13,606 bases of DNA, from assembly GCA_002352365.1 (NCBI GenBank), contig DEIJ01000019.1:1-13606 (forward strand). The letters are read 5' to 3'. Under the pieces are notes generated by a model, which was not told the origin of the DNA, ran no database searches, and saw only the letters and a list, made by a program, of their open reading frames with translations. Within the stretch, counting starts at the first letter, position 1. Each line of letters opens with the position of its first letter. This stretch comes from Dehalococcoidia bacterium UBA2777 (lineage in GTDB: Bacteria; Chloroflexota; Dehalococcoidia; UBA2247; UBA2777). The position numbers and the translations under genes are program-made. This document shows, piece after piece, positions 1 to 6,873 of this stretch.

Positions 1-47
1 GTGGGCACCCGCCCATGACGGTTTGTTAAGCAATTTAGCTACATGTG

Positions 48-97
48 CTTGCTTCCCAAGCAAGTGGTCGGGGGTTCGAATCCCCTCTCCCGCTCCA
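48..97 (+). tRNA. 3' half of tRNA-Gly(CCC), 5' half not recognisable
   Basis: The anticodon arm is clear: stem CTTGC (48-52), loop TTCCCAA (53-59, anticodon CCC at 55-57) and stem GCAAG (60-64). A five-base variable region follows, then a T arm GGGGG / TTCGAAT / CCCCT (70-86), the acceptor strand CTCCCGC (87-93), discriminator T and an encoded CCA (95-97). The anticodon fits glycine. The 5' acceptor strand should read close to GCGGGAG, but bases 1-47 contain no such sequence and no normal D arm. GTGGG at 1-5 can pair with 89-93, but the next two pairs fail and there are about 21 bases too many before the anticodon stem. It is either a 3' fragment left by integration, a gene split by an intron that starts outside the window, or a decayed tRNA. 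Confidence 0.7.
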
Positions 98-329
98 TGT
101 ATTTATTGAGTCTTGATGTTCCCCTGAAACTTGTTTTTGTAGTGTGCTATAACCCAGGGCAAATCTTGTCTCCTCATGTGTCTCCACCTCTGGGCTTCAT
201 GTCCATATTTGCCTCCCCAAAGGGGCTTTCACCACCAGCCTTAATACCCCGATCCAGGTGCAGTTTGAGGTGCTAGGACAGAAGATGATAGAATAAGCTG
301 CTGCTTGAAGAGAAAGTGCGGGGTGGCTT
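98..329. other. Intergenic region without a convincing gene
   Basis: An open frame crosses from inside the tRNA fragment to about 276, but it is rich in proline and serine, overlaps the T arm and has no ribosome site, so I do not call it. A small CCCC-AAA-GGGG hairpin lies at 215-225 without a following T run. A weak promoter candidate lies at 124-153. If that promoter is used, the activase message has a leader of about 170 bases; I recognise no riboswitch in it. Confidence 0.5.
124..153 (+). promoter_or_regulatory. Weak candidate sigma70 promoter for the activase operon
   Basis: CTGAAA (124-129) and TATAAC (148-153) are separated by 18 bases, and a TGC extension directly precedes the -10 element. 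Each hexamer differs from consensus (four of six and five of six matches). It is the best candidate I find upstream of the activase gene, but it is not strong. Confidence 0.3.
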
Positions 330-1238
330 ATGGCTGAAAATAGGGGGCTGATATTTAATATTCAGAGGTTCTCAATTCATGATGGCCCAGGAATTAGAAC
401 TACAGTGTTTATGAAAGGTTGCCCGCTGCATTGCCTGTGGTGCAGCAATCCTGAGTCGTGGAACTCTTATCCTGAGATCATGACTCACGATATAAAATGC
501 ATCAGATGTGGCAAGTGTGTTGAGGCTTGTCCCATAGGGGCAATTACTATTAATCCTGAGTTGGGCAGGATAATTGATCGAGCGAAGTGTGACCTTTGTC
601 TGAAATGTGCCACTGTTTGCCCCACAGGAGCAATAACTCGCGTCGGCCAGTATATGACTATCGCCGAAGTGATGACTGAGGTAGAAAGCGACGAACCATT
701 CTATCAAAACTCCGGAGGTGGGATGACTGTTTCCGGCGGTGAGCCGCTACTCCAATGGGAGTTTGTTTACCACTTACTACAAACAGCTAAACAAAGGGGG
801 TTACATACTGCCTTGGAAACCTGTGGATATGCTCCATGGGAAGTAATGGAAAAGGTTTTGGAATATGTCGACCTTGCCCTTTACGACATCAAACACCTGG
901 ACTTAAAGTCCCATCAACAAGGAACGGGGAAAGACAACTTGATGATTTTAGACAATGCCCGCAGAACTGCTGCTAAGGTGAGGACATGGCTAAGAGTTCC
1001 TCTGGTTCCCGGTTACAATGATTCGGAGGAAAATCTCAAAAAGTTAGCCGAATTCGGCACTCAAATTGGAGTGGGGAAAATATCTCTTCTCCCCTACCAT
1101 CGTTGGGGGGAATCGAAATATGAGCAGTTAGGTCGAAAATATCCATTTACGCAAGCTGATCCGCCAAGCAATGAGCATCTTGATGAGGCTAAGCAGATTC
1201 TCGAATCAGGGGGGAGAAAGGTTACTATCGGTAACTAA
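330..1238 (+). CDS. Glycyl-radical enzyme activating protein (radical SAM)
   Basis: A 302-residue radical SAM enzyme of the PflA-like activase family. It would use SAM and a [4Fe-4S] cluster to install the glycyl radical on a partner enzyme in the cytoplasm. The radical SAM cysteines CxxxCxxC are C31, C35 and C38. An eight-cysteine ferredoxin-like insert follows (C57, C60, C63, C67 and C87, C90, C93, C97), as in activases of hydroxyphenylacetate decarboxylase or choline lyase type and unlike the shorter PflA. A GGEP motif for SAM binding lies near residue 136. The ATG has a GGGGTGG site just upstream. The flavin oxidoreductase gene starts 18 bases after the stop, so the two are probably cotranscribed. 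No glycyl-radical enzyme is in the window, so the substrate cannot be named. Confidence 0.93.
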   Translation: MAENRGLIFNIQRFSIHDGPGIRTTVFMKGCPLHCLWCSNPESWNSYPEIMTHDIKCIRCGKCVEACPIGAITINPELGRIIDRAKCDLCLKCATVCPTGAITRVGQYMTIAEVMTEVESDEPFYQNSGGGMTVSGGEPLLQWEFVYHLLQTAKQRGLHTALETCGYAPWEVMEKVLEYVDLALYDIKHLDLKSHQQGTGKDNLMILDNARRTAAKVRTWLRVPLVPGYNDSEENLKKLAEFGTQIGVGKISLLPYHRWGESKYEQLGRKYPFTQADPPSNEHLDEAKQILESGGRKVTIGN

Positions 1239-1256
1239 ATCCGAGGAGGAGGTCTT

Positions 1257-2210
1257 ATGAAGAGAACGAGGGTATGTGACCTATTAAATATTGACTATCC
1301 TATAATCCAAGGAGGGATGACTTGGATTGCTAATGCTGAGCTCGCTGCTGCTGTGTCTAACGCCGGAGCACTGGGTGTAATTAGCCCCAACGCTGCTGCT
1401 CAGGCGACCGACTCTTACGCAGAAAATTTGCGTTATCAAATCGCCAGGGTGAGAGAGCTTACCGATAAACCTTTCGGGGTCAATTTCCCAGTGCTTGACA
1501 CACCCAAAGAGATGGTAGATATAGCGATCCAAGAAGGGGTTAGGGTGGTCACTACCTCAGCAGGGAATCCAGCCACTTATACTCGCTATCTCAAAGATGC
1601 TGGTATCAAGGTTCTCCACGTAGTTGCCTCGGTGAGACATGCCAAGAAAGCGGAAGCAGAAGGGGTAGATGCGGTTATTGCCGAGGGATATGAGGCGGGG
1701 GGGCATAATGGCCTTGATGAGCTCCCTACCTTCGTCCTGGTTCCTCAGGTAGTTGATGTGGTAAAGATACCGGTAGTAGCTGCTGGGGGGATAGCTGATG
1801 CACGCGGCTTTGTCGCTGCTCTGGCATTAGGGGCCCAGGGAGTGCAAATGGGCACTCGGTTTGTGGCCACTCGCGAATGTATTGCCCACCAAAATTTTAA
1901 ACAAGCCATACTCGAGGCGATTGATACTGGGACAACAATCACCGGGAGGAAGCTTGGCCCGACCCGAGGGCTAAAGAACGAGCTTACAGCAAAGATGGTG
2001 GAGATGGAGAGCCGCAGCGATTCGGCTGAGGAATTACTATCCTTCCTCGGCTGGGGGAGAGCCAGAGGGGGACAATTGGAAGGCGACTTGGTTGAGGGCG
2101 AGCTATATTGTGGTGCTATTGCCGGAATGATTTTAAAGATCAGCAGCGCTGCCGAGGTGGTACAAAGCATAGTAGGAGGTTATACCAAGGTTCTCTCTAG
2201 GTTAGGCTAG
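1257..2210 (+). CDS. FabK / nitronate monooxygenase family flavin oxidoreductase
   Basis: A 317-residue TIM-barrel FMN protein. The family includes enoyl-ACP reductase II (FabK, last step of fatty acid elongation) and nitronate monooxygenases. Visible features are the N-terminal YPIIQGGM motif (residues 14-21), the FGVN strand (73-76), AGGH with H150 at the place of the FabK catalytic histidine, the phosphate-binding AAGGIA (175-180) and QMGTRF (197-202). The overall pattern is closest to what I remember of streptococcal FabK, but FabK and nitronate monooxygenase cannot be separated reliably by eye. The start is supported by a strong GAGGAGG site seven bases before the ATG. No other fatty acid synthesis gene is nearby, which weakens a specific fabK call. 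Confidence 0.88.
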   Translation: MKRTRVCDLLNIDYPIIQGGMTWIANAELAAAVSNAGALGVISPNAAAQATDSYAENLRYQIARVRELTDKPFGVNFPVLDTPKEMVDIAIQEGVRVVTTSAGNPATYTRYLKDAGIKVLHVVASVRHAKKAEAEGVDAVIAEGYEAGGHNGLDELPTFVLVPQVVDVVKIPVVAAGGIADARGFVAALALGAQGVQMGTRFVATRECIAHQNFKQAILEAIDTGTTITGRKLGPTRGLKNELTAKMVEMESRSDSAEELLSFLGWGRARGGQLEGDLVEGELYCGAIAGMILKISSAAEVVQSIVGGYTKVLSRLG

Positions 2211-2243
2211 GCAATCTATGATATCTTCAGTATTCTTGTTTAG

Positions 2244-2447
2244 GTATGGGAAGAAAGATACACTCTATGGCTTGAGGCTTATTTTTCCCCGGGCAGCCAG
2301 ACGGGGGTAGAGATAAGTGCCGGCAAGATAGTCCCCCATATCCTCAATAATACCGGGGCAGATTCATGCCCGTTTGAGAAGTTAGCCCAAGAGGTGCGCT
2401 ACCCTGCCCAGCTCATATCTTTTTTAAAGTCATGGTTTGGCAATTAA
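2244..2447 (+). pseudogene. Protein-like frame of 67 codons without a start codon
   Basis: Between the flavin oxidoreductase and PolX genes, one plus-strand frame is open for 67 codons, bounded by TAG at 2241-2243 and TAA at 2445-2447. It has no ATG or TTG, and its only GTG lies late. The composition looks like real protein, with features such as WEERYTLWLEAYF near the beginning and PAQLISFLKSWFGN at the end. I do not recognise the family. The likeliest reading is the C-terminal remnant of a decayed gene, but chance cannot be excluded. The bases from 2448 to 2504 contain nothing else I can name. Confidence 0.35.
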
Positions 2448-2504
2448 GCTGCTGGTTGCCAGCCTTATCCCTTCGACACCACTTACTTGCCAAGTGGTTA
2501 ATAT

Positions 2505-2533
2505 TTGCCATTGCCATTTGTTCGGATTATAAT
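2505..2533 (+). promoter_or_regulatory. Strong candidate sigma70 promoter of polX
   Basis: TTGCCA (2505-2510, five of six to consensus) and a perfect TATAAT (2528-2533) are separated by exactly 17 bases. Transcription would begin near 2540, about 28 bases before the GTG at 2568. The TTG at 2505 that would open the longest frame lies inside the -35 box, so it cannot be the translation start of a message from this promoter. Confidence 0.7.
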
Positions 2534-2567
2534 TCGCGAAAATGGGATATTTGTTATCGAGGGAAAG

Positions 2568-4301
2568 GTGAAGAACACCGAGGTTGCCACGATATTTCAA
2601 GACATTGCCGACTTCTTAGATATTAAGGGAGAGAGCCCGTTTAAGGTTAGGGCCTATCAGCGTGTGGCTCGCTCCATAGAACACTCCCCACAAGAAGTGG
2701 AGCAATTAATGAATGAGGGCAAACTGGGAGACATCCCTGGAGTGGGTGAGGCCATCGCCAAAAAAATCACTGAACTGGTGACCACAGGCCACCTAGAATA
2801 TTATGACAAACTTCGAGCTGAGTTCCCCCCTGGGGTCAACACCTTACTTGATATTCCTGGCATTGGGCCTAGGACTGCTATGCGACTTTCTACCGAACTG
2901 GAGATAAAATCGCTGGAGGAATTAGAAGCAGCTATTCGGGAAGGTAAGGTGGCTAGTTTATACCGCATGGGCGATAAGACTGCAGAGAACATCCTGCGTC
3001 ATGTTCAAGCGATGCGAAGCAAAGAGCAGCGTCTCCCCATAGGGGAGGCACTGCCATTAGTGGAAGATATTATAACCTCTCTTGGCCACTGTCCCGGCCT
3101 CGAGAACCTCACCTCAGCGGGAAGCTTACGCCGCTTCAGGGAGACCATAGGAGATATCGACCTTATGGGCACTGCCGAAGATAAAGATAAGATTCTTGAA
3201 GCCTTTGTCAGACTTCCTCAAACGAAAGAAGTGCTCTCTTGTGGAGGTACAAAGGCGAGTATAATTACTCAAGCTGACATTCAGGTAGATTTGCGGGTGG
3301 TAGAACATGACTGTTTCGGCTCTCTGCTGCAATATTTCACCGGGAGCAAGCAGCATAATATCACCTTACGAGAGAGGGGCCATCGTCAAGGGCTGAAACT
3401 AAGCGAATATGGCATCCAGAGTAGAACAACTGGCCTGCTGGAGAAATTTGCCACTGAGGAGGAATTCTATCGTCGGCTGGGGCTTGAGTTTATTCCCCCC
3501 GAGTTGCGAGAGGGACAAATAGAGATAGAGAAAGCGGAGCAGTGGGCTATCCCCGAGCTGATAAAACTATCTGACATAAAAGGAGACCTCCATGTCCACA
3601 CCAACTGGAGTGATGGGCACGACTCCATTGAGGCGATGGCTCTGGCTGCCCGAGACCTAGGTTACCAATATTTGGCCATTACCGACCACTCGGCAGGGCG
3701 AGGTATTGCCCATGGGCTAAATGAAGAGAGGGTGAGAGAGCAAATCGTCCAGATCAACACGCTTAACCAAAGGCTAAACGGTATTCACCTGTTCAGCGGT
3801 GTAGAAGTAGACATCCGAGCTGATGGGAATCTGGACCTTCCCGATGATCTGCTGAGAGAGCTGGACATCGTAATTGCTGGGGTGCATTCCGCTATGGGTC
3901 AAGAGGAAGAGAAGATGACTCGAAGGATTCTCCGGGCGATAGAAAACCCCCATGTGGATGTGCTCGCTCACCCCACTTGTCGACTCCTAGGGGGGAGAGA
4001 GCCAGTGTCAGTAGACTTGGAGGCAGTGTTCAAAGCTGCAGCTCGCACCAATACTGCGTTAGAGATTAACTCCATGCCTGATCGCCTCGATCTCAAGGAT
4101 ACTCACGTATTTCGGGCCAGAGAGCTGGGGATAAAGCTCCTGATCAACACAGATGCTCATAGCACCAAACACCTAGAATATATGCGCTTTGGGGTAGGTG
4201 TAGCTCGCCGCGGTTGGTGTGAGGCAAGGCATGTGTTGAATACCATCCCCTTAGCAGAGCTATCAGCATTATTCACCTCGCCGCGGAGCTCATCGGCTTA
4301 A
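2568..4301 (+). CDS. polX: DNA polymerase X family protein with PHP domain (PolX)
   Basis: A 577-residue bacterial PolX, a gap-filling repair polymerase with a C-terminal PHP phosphoesterase that gives 3'-5' exonuclease or AP-endonuclease activity in studied members. The N-terminal helix-hairpin-helix regions include IPGVG (56-60) and IPGIG (96-100). The nucleotidyltransferase core GSLRRFRETIGDID carries metal aspartates D196 and D198, and the third is D241. GSKQHN (259-264) belongs to the nucleotide pocket. The PHP domain shows HVH (342-344), TDH (372-374), E413, H440, AHP (467-469) and DAH (529-531), so both active sites look intact. GTG 2568 is chosen because GAGGG lies four bases upstream, MKNTEVA matches the usual family beginning, and the promoter covers the earlier TTG. 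The length fits the family. Confidence 0.93.
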   Translation: MKNTEVATIFQDIADFLDIKGESPFKVRAYQRVARSIEHSPQEVEQLMNEGKLGDIPGVGEAIAKKITELVTTGHLEYYDKLRAEFPPGVNTLLDIPGIGPRTAMRLSTELEIKSLEELEAAIREGKVASLYRMGDKTAENILRHVQAMRSKEQRLPIGEALPLVEDIITSLGHCPGLENLTSAGSLRRFRETIGDIDLMGTAEDKDKILEAFVRLPQTKEVLSCGGTKASIITQADIQVDLRVVEHDCFGSLLQYFTGSKQHNITLRERGHRQGLKLSEYGIQSRTTGLLEKFATEEEFYRRLGLEFIPPELREGQIEIEKAEQWAIPELIKLSDIKGDLHVHTNWSDGHDSIEAMALAARDLGYQYLAITDHSAGRGIAHGLNEERVREQIVQINTLNQRLNGIHLFSGVEVDIRADGNLDLPDDLLRELDIVIAGVHSAMGQEEEKMTRRILRAIENPHVDVLAHPTCRLLGGREPVSVDLEAVFKAAARTNTALEINSMPDRLDLKDTHVFRARELGIKLLINTDAHSTKHLEYMRFGVGVARRGWCEARHVLNTIPLAELSALFTSPRSSSA

Positions 4302-4303
4302 TG

Positions 4304-4333
4304 TTGATTATGGGCGAAGATGAGGTCTATAAT
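4304..4333 (+). promoter_or_regulatory. Candidate sigma70 promoter of the oxidoreductase operon
   Basis: TTGATT (4304-4309) and a perfect TATAAT (4328-4333) are 18 bases apart, directly after the polX stop codon. Transcription would start near 4340. That leaves only about 14 bases before the ATG at 4354 but about 56 before the ATG at 4396, which has the better ribosome site. Confidence 0.6.
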
Positions 4334-4395
4334 GGGTTATTATTTGGACACCCATGAAAAATCCATTTTTCAGGGGGCACTATAGGGGGATGTAC

Positions 4396-5472
4396 ATGGC
4401 AGAGATGGCTTTCATTCATGGCTACGAGGCGGTGGGCTGGGGGGGAATAAATGCAGGGTGCCATCACTTTTTTGGCTATCCGATAACTCCTCAAAATGAG
4501 ATCACCGAGTTTTTCGCCCGAGAGTTGCCCAAAATAGGAGGGCGCTTTGTCCAGGCGGAAAGTGAATCGGCGGTGGGGGCTATGCTTTTCGGTGCTGCTG
4601 CTGCTGGGGTTAGATGCATGACCTCAACAGCTAGCCCAGGTTGGGGATTAATGCAAGAGATGTTATCACATATTAGCTGGTGTGAGCTTCCCTGTGTGGT
4701 AGTCGATTGCCAAAGGGGAGGGCCAGGCCAGGGCACTACCCGGCATGCTCAGACTGATTATCTTTCGGCCACTCGAGGTGGGGGGCAAGGAGGCTATAAA
4801 AGTATTGTCCTTGCCCCCTCTTCAGTACAGGAGTGCCATGATTTGCTACAGCTTGGCTTTTACCTTGCCGACAAATATCGCATCCTCGTTGTGGTGTTGA
4901 CCGATGGCATCTTGATCCAGATAGCAGAACCAGTGGAACTCAAGACTATTGATTTTGGCCCCTTGCCCCCCAAGGACTGGGCGCTTAAAGGTACGGCAAA
5001 AAAGGGGGGGAGGTGGGATCTTATTCATTCTACGCGAGGCCTTATACTAGGTGGTTACACCCCCATAATAAAGGAACTCCATAAAAAATATCATCAGATA
5101 GCTGACTTGGAGGTTAGGTATCGCACCTATCAGGCAGATGATGCTGAGCTGATCTTGATAGCCTATGGATATGTAGCCCGGTGCTGTGAAGGGGCTGTCG
5201 ACATGGCCCGGGCTCAAGGGTTTAAGGTAGGCTTTATTCAGCCAATAACCTTGTGGCCCTTCCCCTGTGAGGTAGTCAGCCAAAAAGCATCTCAAGGATG
5301 CAAGTTCTTGGTAGTGGAAGACAGCATGGAGCAAATGTTCGAAGATGTTAAACTCAGTGTTGAAGGAAAAGCTGAGATTCACCACCTTGGCTTGCTAAGC
5401 CGTCACCTGCCTGGAGAAGTAGGGATGCTCTTCCCCGAAACAGTATTTGAGGAGGTAAAGAAACTGCTATGA
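4396..5472 (+). CDS. 2-oxoacid:ferredoxin oxidoreductase, alpha subunit (VorB/KorA type)
   Basis: The alpha subunit (358 residues) of a 2-oxoacid:ferredoxin oxidoreductase, which oxidatively decarboxylates a 2-oxoacid with CoA and passes electrons to ferredoxin. The family signature is the N-terminal GYPITPQNEI followed by FVQAESE, as in VorB and KorA. The MTSTASPGWGLMQE segment and the GGPGQGT stretch also match, and a C-terminal transketolase-like region ends the protein. It resembles VorB-type (branched-chain 2-oxoacid) subunits most, but substrate choice among oxoglutarate, isovalerate and others is not readable here. In-frame ATGs occur at 4354, 4390 and 4396. The last is preferred because AGGGGG at 4384-4389 ends six bases before it and the protein then begins as family members do. 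The stop overlaps the beta-subunit ATG. Confidence 0.9.
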   Translation: MAEMAFIHGYEAVGWGGINAGCHHFFGYPITPQNEITEFFARELPKIGGRFVQAESESAVGAMLFGAAAAGVRCMTSTASPGWGLMQEMLSHISWCELPCVVVDCQRGGPGQGTTRHAQTDYLSATRGGGQGGYKSIVLAPSSVQECHDLLQLGFYLADKYRILVVVLTDGILIQIAEPVELKTIDFGPLPPKDWALKGTAKKGGRWDLIHSTRGLILGGYTPIIKELHKKYHQIADLEVRYRTYQADDAELILIAYGYVARCCEGAVDMARAQGFKVGFIQPITLWPFPCEVVSQKASQGCKFLVVEDSMEQMFEDVKLSVEGKAEIHHLGLLSRHLPGEVGMLFPETVFEEVKKLL

Positions 5473-6245
5473 ATGGAGAAAAGAAGGCTGTGGTCAAAGA
5501 GAAAGTATATGGGCCATCGGAACTGAAGCTGGCATTCCCCATGCCCAGTTGTCCAGGCTGTGGTCACCCCCTGGCTTGCAAGGCGATAGTGGAGGTACTC
5601 GAAGAGCTAGGAATTGCCGGCAAGTCAATATGTGTTATCGGTGTTGGCTGCGCCGGCATGGGATTTTATATGACCAAGATGGATATAGCCATGGCGGCTC
5701 ATGGACCAGCCCCTGCCTTAGCCACAGGGATAAAACAGGCCCTTTTTGATGATGCCATAGTCTTTACCGTGCAAGGGGATGGGGACTGCGCTGCTATTGG
5801 GGCTGGCTATCTGGTCAATTCGGCAGCTCGTGCTGACCAGATTACAGTGTTCATGTTTAATAATGCCAATTATGGAACTACCGGGGGGCAAATGGCACCT
5901 ACTACTTTGCTGGGGCAAGTAACCACTACTACCCCTATGGGGCGGGATGCTAAGAGGTATGGTTACCCACTGCATATTCCCGAGATGTTGGTCCCCATAA
6001 AGGGGGTGGTCTATAGTGCCCGTAGTGCGGTTAATAGCCCAGCTAACTTCCAAAGAACTAAGAAATATGCCAAAACTGCCTTACAGAAACAAATAGATAA
6101 TGTCGGATTTAGCTTTGTAGAGGTACTTACCGCCTGTGTGGTTAATTGGCACATGACTCCTGTGGATGCTATGACCTGGATGGAGGAAAAGCAAATAGCT
6201 GAATATCCTCTGGGGGAATTTAAGAATGTAGCCTCGATCGACTAA
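5469..6245 (+). CDS. 2-oxoacid:ferredoxin oxidoreductase, beta subunit (TPP-binding)
   Basis: The 258-residue beta subunit, which binds thiamine pyrophosphate and the proximal [4Fe-4S] cluster. Cluster cysteines are visible as C28 and C31 (CPGCGH), C61 (VGCAG) and C223 (TAC). The TPP motif begins at GDGD (103-106) and ends at NNANYG (131-136). The ATG overlaps the alpha stop in an ATGA arrangement, so translation is probably coupled. A GAGGAGG site lies 13 bases upstream, which is rather distant and fits coupling. The HGPAPALATG segment is typical of VorA and KorB proteins. It works with the alpha and gamma subunits on either side. Substrate is unassigned. Confidence 0.92.
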   Translation: MNGEKKAVVKEKVYGPSELKLAFPMPSCPGCGHPLACKAIVEVLEELGIAGKSICVIGVGCAGMGFYMTKMDIAMAAHGPAPALATGIKQALFDDAIVFTVQGDGDCAAIGAGYLVNSAARADQITVFMFNNANYGTTGGQMAPTTLLGQVTTTTPMGRDAKRYGYPLHIPEMLVPIKGVVYSARSAVNSPANFQRTKKYAKTALQKQIDNVGFSFVEVLTACVVNWHMTPVDAMTWMEEKQIAEYPLGEFKNVASID

Positions 6246-6279
6246 ACCCGCCAAGTTTGAGGAGGTTAGAGGAGAGGAA

Positions 6280-6873
6280 ATGCTGAAACCAAAACAAGCT
6301 GCCGAACATGAATTGCTAATTGGTGGTGTTGGGGGATGGGGGATTGTAGCCATGGGTGATATGTTGGCCAAGGCTGCCTTGAGGGAATATAAGCAGGTAA
6401 CTTGGTTCCCTTGCTATGCGACGATGATGCGAGGAGGAGAGAGTGAGTGCTGTGTTATTTTTTCCCAGGAAAGAATCCCCTCACCAGTAATATATAAAAG
6501 CGGGGCGGTGATAGTCTTGGGCGCCTGGCGGATAAAGGATTTTGTGGATAGAGTTCGTCCTGGAGGAATTATGCTTATTGATACTACCGGGGTAGAGGAG
6601 GAGCATAAGGTTAAGCGGGATGATATCAGAGTGAACTATCTTCCTGCTATGGAGACAGCTATTCATTTAGGCAATGCAAGAAATGCCAACCTGGTCATGC
6701 TGGGAGCATATATTGAGATGACCAAGACAGTTTCCCCCCAATTACTCATCGACGAGGTTGAGAAGAGATTTAGTGGCCGGGGAAAAGAAGCAGTAGTTTT
6801 GGCTTGTAAGGAAGCCTTCACCGAGGGAATGAAACTGGTCGAAAAAATAGGCGAAGGAGGGCAGAATTTATGA
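6280..6873 (+). CDS. 2-oxoacid:ferredoxin oxidoreductase, gamma subunit
   Basis: A 197-residue protein of the pyruvate/ketoisovalerate oxidoreductase catalytic domain family (gamma subunit). The glycine-rich beginning GGVGGWGIV (15-23), the WFPCYATMMRGGESEC segment and the downstream TTG-plus-acidic turn are typical of the CoA-binding gamma domain. A GAGGAG site closely precedes the ATG. It follows the beta gene by 34 bases and overlaps the next gene by four bases (ATGA). No delta (two-cluster ferredoxin) subunit gene follows, although many alpha-beta-gamma-delta complexes encode one in the same operon. Confidence 0.9.
   Translation: MLKPKQAAEHELLIGGVGGWGIVAMGDMLAKAALREYKQVTWFPCYATMMRGGESECCVIFSQERIPSPVIYKSGAVIVLGAWRIKDFVDRVRPGGIMLIDTTGVEEEHKVKRDDIRVNYLPAMETAIHLGNARNANLVMLGAYIEMTKTVSPQLLIDEVEKRFSGRGKEAVVLACKEAFTEGMKLVEKIGEGGQNL

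Noticed and set aside
215..225. CCCC-AAA-GGGG hairpin as a terminator or attenuator
   Set aside because: The stem is only four pairs and is followed by just CTTT, not a proper T run.
43..276. Open frame of 77 codons starting inside the tRNA fragment
   Set aside because: It overlaps the anticodon and T arms, has no ribosome site and has a proline- and serine-rich composition typical of non-coding frames.
1745..2170. Minus-strand open frame of 141 codons within the flavin oxidoreductase gene
   Set aside because: Serine-, proline- and alanine-rich shadow of a well-supported gene on the other strand.
2432..2626. Plus-strand open frame of 64 codons overlapping the polX start
   Set aside because: It crosses the polX promoter and start in another frame and shows no recognisable protein features.
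5047..5385. Minus-strand open frame of 112 codons in the alpha-subunit gene
   Set aside because: Antisense shadow; the sense protein is a clear family member through the same bases.
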